DNA from: Nitrospirota bacterium | GTDB taxonomy: Bacteria > Nitrospirota > Thermodesulfovibrionia > Thermodesulfovibrionales > JdFR-85 | Length of the DNA stretch: 35,991 nucleotides | NCBI GenBank assembly: GCA_013152195.1 | Contig: JAADGU010000011.1 | Coordinates: 1 to 35,991, forward strand | Direction of reading: 5' to 3' | Shown: positions 8,674 through 15,647 of the stretch, piece by piece | Layout: each line of letters opens with the position of its first letter | Numbering within the stretch: position 1 is the stretch's first letter | Translations under genes and position numbers: made by a program | The notes under the pieces: generated by a model | What the model was told of the DNA's origin: nothing | What the model saw: only the letters and a program-made list of their open reading frames with translations | The model's database searches: none

Positions 8674-9271
8674 TATCTTCTCCGAGGTCCTCAACCAGGT
8701 TTGTTAGTTGTGATTCAAAGTCAGTGATTACCTCTTCTTCAGGTCCAATCACCAGGGGACTGGCTGCCGGTATGGAGGGGTCTGTGTCAAATCTTATTTC
8801 AGGGTGTATGGCAAGCAGTTCAGGTTTGTGTTTTGAGATAAGTTCCTTAAGGGCAGGGTTTATCTTTATTGTTATTGTCCCTGTTCTTTCTATTTTTTCC
8901 ATTGCAGCTTTTATGAGGTTGATTATTACTTCAGGGTTTTGCCTGATTTCATCCCTGAGTATCTTCTTTGCCATGGCTACTGACAGGGTAAAAACCTGTG
9001 GTTGGACTTCTGTCAGGACCTTTTTTTTCAGATCTTTTATCTCTGCAAGTATCATTTCAAGCCTTTCCAGAAGCATCAATGCCTTTTCCTCTCCAACCAC
9101 GTATCCGGCTTCTTCACCCGCGCTGAACCCTTTTTCATATGCGGCTCTTTCAATGGCGGCTGTATTCTGGTTGAAGCTCCTCTCTGTAGTGTCCCCGGTC
9201 TGTTTATGTTCAAGAGAGGGCATACCGAACTCCGTGATTCTCTGATCCCGAAGGACTTTCGCTTTAGACAA
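8654..9271 (-). CDS. fliH: Flagellar assembly protein FliH
   Basis: Regulator/stator of the FliI ATPase, linking it to the C-ring. 205 residues. It has an A/G/E-rich stretch near residues 44-60 (YEKGFSAGEEAGYVVGEEKA) that resembles the GxxxG-type repeats of FliH, a central helix, and a V-ATPase E-subunit-like C-terminus (VFTLSVAMAKKILRDEIRQN, INPALKELI, DPSIPAASPLVI). The start is a TTG 8 bases inside the fliG end, supported by AGGAGG 6 bases upstream. Position between fliG and fliI fits. Confidence 0.92.
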   Translation of the reverse strand: MSKAKVLRDQRITEFGMPSLEHKQTGDTTERSFNQNTAAIERAAYEKGFSAGEEAGYVVGEEKALMLLERLEMILAEIKDLKKKVLTEVQPQVFTLSVAMAKKILRDEIRQNPEVIINLIKAAMEKIERTGTITIKINPALKELISKHKPELLAIHPEIRFDTDPSIPAASPLVIGPEEEVITDFESQLTNLVEDLGEDIGNSND

Positions 9272-10250
9272 TTAGTTCCTCCTCTCCCTTGCCGGCAATA
9301 ATAATTTTGCCTTCCTCTTCCAGTTTCCGTGCCACCTTGACGATGTTCTGCTGAGCTGTTTCAACATCCGAGACCCTTACAGGTCCCATGGATTCGCTTT
9401 CCTCCTTAAGTATCTGCACTGCCCGTTTGGACATGTTTCTGAATATCTTGTCTTTAAGTTCATCTGATGCAGTCTTCAGTGCGAGGGCAAGGTCGTTTGT
9501 GCTGATCTCCTTAAGTATCGCCTGCATGCCCCTGTCATCAATCGAGGCAAGGTCATCAAACACGAACATCAGGGACCTTATGGATTCAGCCCTTGAAGGT
9601 TCCTGTTCTTCTATGAGTTCCAGAATCGTCTGTTCAGTTTCCTTGGTGGTATTATTGAGGATATCGGCTACTGTTTTTACCCCGTCAACCTTTCTCCCCC
9701 TTGATTCACCAATGCTGAGCTGTGTCTTCAAAACCTCTTCGATCTCCTTTAAGGCCTCTTCAGGGATTTTTTCAAGGTTTGCGATCCTCATTGCAACATC
9801 ACCCTTAAGGTGCTCCGGCAATTCTGAAAGCACCTCAGCCGACTTTTTTGGTTCAAGCAGTGACAGTACAAAGGCCGTAGTCTGGGGATGTTCACCGGAG
9901 AGAAACTTCACAATAAGGCGCGTATCTACAGTATTGAGTTTCTCTATGGGATTTGAACGTCGGGCTGATTCAATGAGCTCTTTTGCATTTTCATCACCCA
10001 ACCCCCTGTAAAGGATTCTTTTTACGTAATCCTCTCCTCCCATGGCGACAGTCCCTTTATCAATGCTCTTCTTTATCTCATCAAGCACTGCCTGCATCTC
10101 TTCTTCTTTCAGGGTTTTTAACTCTGAAAGTGCAGAGGTTATTTTCTCAATAGTCTCCTTGTCGAGCGCCTTGAGTATCTCGGACGCTGTTTCCTCTCCA
10201 ACGTAGCTGAGCATGATCGCTGCCTTTTCATGTCCTTTCAGTGCAGGCAA
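9264..10250 (-). CDS. fliG: Flagellar motor switch protein FliG
   Basis: C-ring protein that couples stator torque to rotor rotation. 328 residues, standard length. The N-terminal FliF-binding part (KAAIMLSYVGEETASEILKAL), the middle domain with the EHPQT motif (FLSGEHPQTTAFVLSLL) and the C-terminal torque helix region (FVFDDLASIDDRGMQAIL, ALKTASDELKDKIFRNMSKR) are all visible. The start codon is TTG directly after the fliF TAA, with GGAG in the fliF end 8 bases upstream; no ATG fits. Confidence 0.97.
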   Translation of the reverse strand: MPALKGHEKAAIMLSYVGEETASEILKALDKETIEKITSALSELKTLKEEEMQAVLDEIKKSIDKGTVAMGGEDYVKRILYRGLGDENAKELIESARRSNPIEKLNTVDTRLIVKFLSGEHPQTTAFVLSLLEPKKSAEVLSELPEHLKGDVAMRIANLEKIPEEALKEIEEVLKTQLSIGESRGRKVDGVKTVADILNNTTKETEQTILELIEEQEPSRAESIRSLMFVFDDLASIDDRGMQAILKEISTNDLALALKTASDELKDKIFRNMSKRAVQILKEESESMGPVRVSDVETAQQNIVKVARKLEEEGKIIIAGKGEEELIV

Positions 10251-11768
10251 TTATTTGTCTCCGGTCCATTTTTTTATTAGCGTTGCAGCCTGTTTGGGGT
10301 TGTTTCTGGCCCATTCAACTATCTCGTCCCGGGGTATCTCCCTGGGTGCAGGTTTCCCCTCAAGTTCCGTCGTGAGTGTCTGTGGGGCGGGTGATGCAGG
10401 CGGAGTGGTTTGCTGTTTGAGATAGGCAAGCAGGGGTCTTATGAGGAAGAGTAAGACAAGAACCGACAATATCAGTATTGTGCCATAACGTGCTGCCGGT
10501 ATAATGTATTTTGTATAATCCACCTGTTCCGGGGTTTCGATGACCTCCGGTTGTGCATGAAAGGGCATATTTATAACCTTTACCTCGTCACCCCTCTCCT
10601 CTGAATATCCCACGGCCTTCTTGATAATCTCTTCGTAACTCTTCAGATCTTCTTCTGTCCGGGCCACATACTTCATCTCCCCTGATTTCTCGTCCTTCAG
10701 GTATGTCCCGTCAATCAGGACTGCAACTGTCAGGCGTTTTATTGTGCCCGTGGGCTTTATAACATGACTTACTGTCTTGCTGATTTCGTAGTTTACTGTT
10801 TCCGTCTGTTTTCTCAATCCTGTTTTGTTGGCAGCGGACCTGCCAACACTTTTGTTGGGCATGTTTGACTGAACCCCCGGCACCCCGGCAACCATCCCTC
10901 CGGTCTTCTGTTCCGTTAATTTTTGCTGACTTCTGACAACCTGTCCATCAGGGTCATAAGTCTCCTGAGTCTCTTCCGTCCTTGTAAAGTCTATGCTCAT
11001 GCTCGCCTTTGCCTTTACCTTGTCCTTGCCCACAACAGGTTCGATGATGCTGATAATCCTCTTCTCTATGTCCAGCTCAAGCCCCTTTTGGTAATCACGC
11101 TGGGTGTTGTTGAGCTGCAGGCTTTCGTCCTCCTCAATAGTGAGGACGTTGCCCCTGTTGTCCACAATAGTTACGTTGTTCGGGGTGAGTGATTCCACGC
11201 TGCCTGAAACAAGGTGGACAATTCCCCGAATCTGGGACCTGCTCAGCGTTACACCGGGACGGAGTTTGAGGAGGACAGATGCCTTTGGTTTCTCGTCGGT
11301 GCTGGTAAATATCGACCTTTCCGGCATGGAGAGGTGCACCCTGCAGTCAGAGACCTCCTGCAGAGACCTTATGGTCCTTGAAAGCTCTCCCTGCAAGGCC
11401 CTTTTCAGATTCACCTTCTGGACAAATTCGGTTGTGCCGAGACCTGTTTTATCGAATATCTCGTATCCCATGCTTCCACCCTGAGGTAACCCCATGGCAG
11501 CGAGCTGGATTCTCAGTTCATAAACCTTGTCGGAGGGTACAAGGATGCCTGAGGGAGTTGTTTTGTAAGGGATCTTCATTTCCTTTAGTTTCTGCACCAT
11601 GAGTCCTGCATCCTCTGCCCGGAGGTTTGAATAAAGCACCTGGTAATCCGGTTTTTGTGCCCATGTGATCAGGAGTACTATTGAGGCAATAGTAAGGACA
11701 AGGAGGATGGATAATGTAATCTTCCTCTTTGTATCCCACTTGTTGACGATATCCAGTATGTTTGCCAT
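10251..11768 (-). CDS. fliF: Flagellar MS-ring protein FliF
   Basis: Forms the inner-membrane MS ring, base of the flagellum. 505 residues. It begins with an N-terminal membrane helix (about 16-36, ITLSILLVLTIASIVLLITW), followed by the secretin-like ring-building motifs (QVLYSNLRAEDAGLMVQKLK, MPERSIFTSTDEKPKASVLL, GIVHLVSGSVESLTPNNVTI). A second membrane helix lies near residues 430-455, and the C-terminal FliG-binding tail is short and acidic/tryptophan-containing (EIVEWARNNPKQAATLIKKW). ATG start 5 bases after the fliE stop. Confidence 0.97.
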   Translation of the reverse strand: MANILDIVNKWDTKRKITLSILLVLTIASIVLLITWAQKPDYQVLYSNLRAEDAGLMVQKLKEMKIPYKTTPSGILVPSDKVYELRIQLAAMGLPQGGSMGYEIFDKTGLGTTEFVQKVNLKRALQGELSRTIRSLQEVSDCRVHLSMPERSIFTSTDEKPKASVLLKLRPGVTLSRSQIRGIVHLVSGSVESLTPNNVTIVDNRGNVLTIEEDESLQLNNTQRDYQKGLELDIEKRIISIIEPVVGKDKVKAKASMSIDFTRTEETQETYDPDGQVVRSQQKLTEQKTGGMVAGVPGVQSNMPNKSVGRSAANKTGLRKQTETVNYEISKTVSHVIKPTGTIKRLTVAVLIDGTYLKDEKSGEMKYVARTEEDLKSYEEIIKKAVGYSEERGDEVKVINMPFHAQPEVIETPEQVDYTKYIIPAARYGTILILSVLVLLFLIRPLLAYLKQQTTPPASPAPQTLTTELEGKPAPREIPRDEIVEWARNNPKQAATLIKKWTGDK

Positions 11769-11773
11769 GGATT

Positions 11774-12085
11774 TCAGACCTGCATTCTCATTATCTCTTC
11801 ATAGGCTGTCACAAGTTTGTTCCTCACCTCGATCATTACCTGAAAAGAGAGATCAGCCTTTTGCATGGCAACCATGGTTTCGACTATGTCTCCTCCGCCA
11901 TTGCCGATCTCTGCAATTGCCTTCTCTGTCTCTTTCTGCAGGGACGCCACCTTACCTATGGTCTCATCAAGAAGGACTTCAAAGCTTCCGCCGGTCTTGT
12001 CCTCGCCGGAAGGTTTAAGGTTTCCTGCTATATTACCTATTCCTTCTGCCCCCGGGGGGCTTCCGTTGACTGGATTAATCGACAT
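11774..12085 (-). CDS. fliE: Flagellar hook-basal body complex protein FliE
   Basis: Small rod-MS-ring adaptor and early export substrate. 103 residues, typical. The C-terminal conserved half is clear (METMVAMQKADLSFQVMIEV followed by RNKLVTAYEEIMRM). ATG with AGGAGG 8 bases upstream. It follows flgC and precedes fliF, the conserved flgB-flgC-fliE-fliF order. Confidence 0.95.
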   Translation of the reverse strand: MSINPVNGSPPGAEGIGNIAGNLKPSGEDKTGGSFEVLLDETIGKVASLQKETEKAIAEIGNGGGDIVETMVAMQKADLSFQVMIEVRNKLVTAYEEIMRMQV

Positions 12086-12122
12086 TCTTTATACCTCCTG
12101 ATTCATCATTCATTTTAGCTGT

Positions 12123-12530
12123 TTACCTCCCCAGTTCAAGTGCCTTAAGATACATTGATTTTGTTATGTTGAAGGCATTTACATTAGCTTCATACACCCT
12201 CGTTGCCATCATCATATTAACCATCTCCTCAATCAGGTTTATATCAGGCACAAGTACATAGCCCTTATCATCTGCATCAGGGTGGCTGGGGTCGTAAACT
12301 GCCTTGGGCGGCTTGTTGGAGGTCACAATATCGGCTATCCCGACACCTTCGAGCCGTTCATTTTCATCAAGCATATAGGAGCTGAAAACAACATCCCTTC
12401 GTTTGTAAGGACCACCTTCGGGTGTCCTCGTGGTGTTTATGTTTGCCATGTTGGAGGCAATGGTGTTCATCCTCTTCTTCTGTGCAACGAGTGCAGATGC
12501 ACTCACATCAAATGCCATCAGGATATTCAT
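12123..12530 (-). CDS. flgC: Flagellar proximal rod protein FlgC
   Basis: Rod component. 135 residues. The N-terminus MNILMAFDVSASALVAQKKR with MNTIASNMANINTTRTPEG, and the C-terminal motif (VNMMMATRVYEANVNAFN) are diagnostic for FlgC. ATG with a GGGAGGT ribosome site; 3-base gap from flgB. Confidence 0.97.
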   Translation of the reverse strand: MNILMAFDVSASALVAQKKRMNTIASNMANINTTRTPEGGPYKRRDVVFSSYMLDENERLEGVGIADIVTSNKPPKAVYDPSHPDADDKGYVLVPDINLIEEMVNMMMATRVYEANVNAFNITKSMYLKALELGR

Positions 12531-12533
12531 GTG

Positions 12534-12902
12534 CTACCTCCCGCTAATCAGATTTCTATACGCTTTAAACCTGTTATTGATAAGTCTCAGGGTCGTCTGG
12601 TAAAGGAGTGCGTTTTCAGTAATCTTGGCCATCTCAACATCCTCCTCAACATTATTTCCATCAAGCCATGGAGATTCGGTGTCCATTTCAACCTCAATAT
12701 TCCCACTGATTTCAAGTGCCCTGATATGGGTGGGAGATGTGTTTTTAAGCCTGAGCCTCTCCTCTTCAAAAACGGACTCGAATTTTATGTCCTTTGCCCT
12801 GTACTGTGGCGTGTCGCTGTTTGCGAGATTGCTCAGAAGGAGACTGTGTCTCTGCATGGTGAACTTTATCATCTCCTCAAGCCGCTTAAGTGTAAAGTCC
12901 AT
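12534..12902 (-). CDS. flgB: Flagellar proximal rod protein FlgB; first gene of the operon
   Basis: Rod component, 122 residues. It carries the rod signature LSNLANSDTPQYRAKDIKFE and the C-terminal VDVEMAKIT-type motif (EDVEMAKITENALLYQTTLR). ATG with AGGAGG 6 bases upstream. It is the first gene of the twelve-gene flagellar operon running to flgE; the 150 bases upstream hold a possible sigma-54-type promoter and a hairpin after the preceding regulator gene. Confidence 0.96.
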   Translation of the reverse strand: MDFTLKRLEEMIKFTMQRHSLLLSNLANSDTPQYRAKDIKFESVFEEERLRLKNTSPTHIRALEISGNIEVEMDTESPWLDGNNVEEDVEMAKITENALLYQTTLRLINNRFKAYRNLISGR

Positions 12903-12950
12903 AATAACCTCCTGTTGTCTTTAACCTGAACTGATTTGACATACAACAAT

Positions 12951-12966
12951 TGCAAGTTTCATGCTA
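12951..12966 (-). promoter_or_regulatory. Possible sigma-54 promoter of the flgB operon (weak -24)
   Basis: Read on the minus strand: TAGCAT-GAAAC-TTGCA. The -12 element is perfect, and the spacing between the -24 G and the -12 GC is the required 10 bases, but the first G of the invariant -24 GG is A. A start point near 12940 would give a leader of about 38 bases before flgB. Two NtrC-type activators next door make sigma-54 control plausible. Confidence 0.45.
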
Positions 12967-13020
12967 GGGCAACTGTCCATGATTCTACTTTAACCACTGT
13001 GTCAGGGTATAGCTGATTTT

Positions 13021-13062
13021 TGCCTGGGGAGGAAATTTTTTCCTCTCTCCGGGGCTCAGGCA
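13021..13062 (-). terminator. Hairpin overlapping the end of the NtrC-type regulator gene
   Basis: An outer TGCCTG/CAGGCA stem encloses a perfect 7-bp GAGGAAA/TTTCCTC stem with a 3-base loop. It overlaps the regulator's stop codon and separates that gene from the flgB promoter region. No U-run follows on the minus-strand transcript, so it may be a processing or pausing site rather than a classic terminator. Confidence 0.4.
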
Positions 13063-14336
13063 TTAAACCTGTATTCATTCAGTTTGTTTCTTAATGTCCT
13101 GACAGTTATTCCCAGGCACTTTGCTGTCCTGGTCCTGTTTCCGTTGGTTGCCCGGAGTGTCCTGAGAATGAGATCTTTTTCCATTTCCTTGATTGTCTTG
13201 CTGTTCTGTCTGACATTTCTGCTCTTCTCGATCATAAAGTCCCCGCTCTCTATAAGCTCTGAGCGGCTGAGCAGCACTGCCCTCTGGATAATATTCTCCA
13301 GCTCCCTGATATTGCCTCTCCATGCCTGGGTATAGAGAAAATCAAAGGCATCTTCCGAGAAGCCCGAGATATACTTTCCGTATTGAGAGGCATGTTTTTT
13401 CAGAAAGAATTCAGAAAGAATACGCACATCTCCGGGCCGTTCTCTGAGTGGCGGCAGCTCAAGGGGGAAAACACTTATCCTGTAGAAGAGATCTTCCCGG
13501 AAGTTTCCTTTTTCGACCTCTTCGGCAAGGTCCCTGTTTGTAGTTGTTATCACCCTGATATTTATGGGCAGGGGTTTTTTACTGCCAATCCTGTCTATTT
13601 CCCTTTCCTGCAGGACCCTCAGGAGCTTGGCCTGAAGCGGAAGCGACATTTCGCCGATTTCATCAAGCAGGAAGGTGCCCCCGTCAGCTATTTCGAATTT
13701 TCCGGTCTTTTTCTCCAGAGCACCGGTGAAGGCGCCTCTTTCATGACCAAATAGCTCGGATTCAAGCAGGTTCTCGGGTATAGCTGCGCAGTTAACGGCA
13801 ACAAAGTTTTTTCCCCGTCTCAGGCTCTGTCTGTGTATATACCTTGCGAGCAGCTCCTTGCCTGTGCCACTTTCTCCGGTTATGAGGACTGTGGTGTCGG
13901 TCCTCGCCACCTCGTATGCAATCCTGAGTAGTCGTTTCATTGACTCATCACCGGTAAGTATCTCGCCGTTTGCTGGTGCCGGCTCAATGAGTCCGGTTAT
14001 TGCCTGCCTGAGATTATCAAAAGAAAAGGGCTTCATGAGATAGTCCGAGGCTCCGAGTTTCATGCACTCGACTGCGTTTTCAACCGTACCAAATCCCGTG
14101 ATTACAAGGACTGGCAAGGTGCTGGAGAGCTTTCGTACATGTCTGATGAACTCCAGGCCATTCATGCCCGGCATCTTCATGTCCGTTATAAGCAGAGAGC
14201 AATCATTGTTTTTCAGCACCTCTATGCCCTCCGATGCCCTTTCTGCGACCATTACATTGAAGCCAAACCTTTTTACGGCCTCTTCAAGCGCGTTTCTCAT
14301 CTCCGGGTCGTCATCAACAACGACAATGGATTGCAT
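13056..14336 (-). CDS. flrC: Sigma-54-dependent response regulator, FlrC/NtrC type
   Basis: 426 residues in three domains. The receiver (1-120) has DDD at 8-10 and phospho-acceptor D52 in LLITDMKMPG. The AAA+ sigma-54 activator (about 135-365) has Walker A GESGTGKE, the sigma-54 contact loop GAFTGA and Walker B GGTFLLDEIGE. The C-terminal Fis-type helix-turn-helix carries TARTAKCLGITVRTLRNKLNEY-like helices. It turns on sigma-54 promoters when phosphorylated. The kinase lies 12 bases upstream in the same operon, and the flagellar operon begins just downstream, so a FlrC/FleR role is the best inference. ATG with GGAGG 6 bases upstream. Gene symbol is by role, not by tested orthology. Confidence 0.88.
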   Translation of the reverse strand: MQSIVVVDDDPEMRNALEEAVKRFGFNVMVAERASEGIEVLKNNDCSLLITDMKMPGMNGLEFIRHVRKLSSTLPVLVITGFGTVENAVECMKLGASDYLMKPFSFDNLRQAITGLIEPAPANGEILTGDESMKRLLRIAYEVARTDTTVLITGESGTGKELLARYIHRQSLRRGKNFVAVNCAAIPENLLESELFGHERGAFTGALEKKTGKFEIADGGTFLLDEIGEMSLPLQAKLLRVLQEREIDRIGSKKPLPINIRVITTTNRDLAEEVEKGNFREDLFYRISVFPLELPPLRERPGDVRILSEFFLKKHASQYGKYISGFSEDAFDFLYTQAWRGNIRELENIIQRAVLLSRSELIESGDFMIEKSRNVRQNSKTIKEMEKDLILRTLRATNGNRTRTAKCLGITVRTLRNKLNEYRFNA

Positions 14337-14348
14337 TATCGGCCTCCG

Positions 14349-15233
14349 TTAATAGTTTCGGGGTTTTTGGTGGTTAAATATTTTGAGACATGTGATGCTG
14401 TTTTTTCCGTCTGGCTCCCCTGTACCCTTTCCGCAGGAATCCTTTTGTAAAAAATGCTCCGGAGACAGGACAGATAGTGCGGTCTGCCTGTCTCCGGAGA
14501 TATCGGGGAGGAGGTGCTTATGAGGAAAGTATAATATGAATACACTGCCTGAGCCCGGCAGGCTCTTTGCCCGTATTGTTCCACCGTGGGCCTGCATTAT
14601 CTTCAGGGATATGGAAAGTCCAAGCCCAGTGCCTTCGTCCCTGGTAGTGAAAAAGGGGTCAAAGATTCTCTCTATATCTTCTGAGGTTATTCCACTTCCG
14701 GTGTCGGAGATGTTGAGGTGGAATCCTTTACTGTCTGTTTCTGAATGGATTGTGAGTATTCCGCCAGTTCCCATTGCCTGGACTGCATTGAGCAGGATAT
14801 TGAGAATTACCTGTTTTACGAGTCCTGAATCTCCGTTTATCGAGGTTCTGGATATTTGTTTTTCAACGACAATTCCCCGTGATTCAATGACGGGTTTAAG
14901 CAATGAAAGGGCATCATCTGTTAGTGTCCTTATGTCACAGGGTGTTGTCTTTGGATTTCGGGGCCTGGCAAAGTAGAGCATGTTGGAAAGGGAATTGTTC
15001 AGGTTTCTTACTCCCGTTGAAACACCCATTGCAAGGGATGCCTGGGGGGTATCCTCTATTTCCTTGTATAACATTGATGCATAAAGCTCAATGCTGCACA
15101 GCGGATTCCTTAATTCATGAACGATGCTGGCCATCATCTCTCCCATGGCAATGAGTCTCTTGTTCCTCTCTTTCTCTGCTTCAACCTCTTTTTGGGCGGT
15201 TATGTCCCTCAGCAGGATTACAAATCCTATCAA
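14349..15233 (-). CDS. flrB: Flagellar sensor histidine kinase FlrB/FleS type, part 2 (PAS end, HisKA, HATPase)
   Basis: 294 codons holding the last strand of a PAS domain (IGFVILLRDIT), a linker helix, the HisKA phospho-acceptor (SIVHELRNPLCSIELYASML) and the HATPase with its N box (LNILLNAVQAMG), G1 (ISDTGSGI) and G2 (GTGLGLSI). No membrane segment is seen, so the kinase should be cytoplasmic. It starts at TTG, overlapping the stop of part 1 as TTGA, with GGCGGAG about 8 bases upstream. PAS strands in these proteins run on as G-E-x-G-x-I-G-F-V, which a -1 shift from part 1 restores exactly. The two pieces are therefore probably one gene split by a frameshift; coupled translation of two polypeptides is the alternative. 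Confidence 0.85.
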   Translation of the reverse strand: MIGFVILLRDITAQKEVEAEKERNKRLIAMGEMMASIVHELRNPLCSIELYASMLYKEIEDTPQASLAMGVSTGVRNLNNSLSNMLYFARPRNPKTTPCDIRTLTDDALSLLKPVIESRGIVVEKQISRTSINGDSGLVKQVILNILLNAVQAMGTGGILTIHSETDSKGFHLNISDTGSGITSEDIERIFDPFFTTRDEGTGLGLSISLKIMQAHGGTIRAKSLPGSGSVFILYFPHKHLLPDISGDRQTALSVLSPEHFLQKDSCGKGTGEPDGKNSITCLKIFNHQKPRNY

Positions 15234-15646
15234 CCCGTCTCTCCGCCGTTGACCACATCGGAGAGACTGACAAGCAGGTTTTTCCTCTTCCCTCCTGTCT
15301 CTATCTCGATCTCCTGGTTATTCTGATTGATCTGGCTGAAATTATAACCGTATTCATCCGGTCTGTGACCTGTTGATGCTGAGAGGTCTATCATGAGGAG
15401 GTCTTCCGCGGCCCTGTTCATCATCAGTATCTTTCCGTCACTGTCCAGCACAATTATCGCCTCCTTAATTCCCTGAAGGACGGAGTTTAGAAAGCTGAGA
15501 GTCCGCTGAAGTTCTGAGTTTTTTCTCTGTACCTCCTCCGAGAGGTATGTCACCTGCTGCTGGAGATTCTGATAATATTCCCTCAGTGTTTCCGAGGCCA
15601 GGTTAAATGTCATGAATGCTTCGTTCAGTTTTCTAAGTTCTTCCAT
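15230..15646 (-). CDS. flrB: Flagellar sensor histidine kinase, part 1 (coiled coil and PAS domain), frame-split
   Basis: 138 codons: an N-terminal helical/coiled-coil region (NEAFMTFNLASETLREYYQN to about 55), then a PAS domain (IKEAIIVLDSDGKILMMNRA from about 60) that stops at VVNGGETG, just before its final beta-strand. The missing strand and the kinase domains continue in the -1 frame in part 2. Other FlrB/FleS-type kinases are single proteins of about 400 or more residues, the sum of the two parts. It starts one base after the stop of the TPR gene, in the same operon. Read as it stands it would be a PAS-only protein without enzymatic activity. Confidence 0.75.
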   Translation of the reverse strand: MEELRKLNEAFMTFNLASETLREYYQNLQQQVTYLSEEVQRKNSELQRTLSFLNSVLQGIKEAIIVLDSDGKILMMNRAAEDLLMIDLSASTGHRPDEYGYNFSQINQNNQEIEIETGGKRKNLLVSLSDVVNGGETG

Positions 15647-15647
15647 T

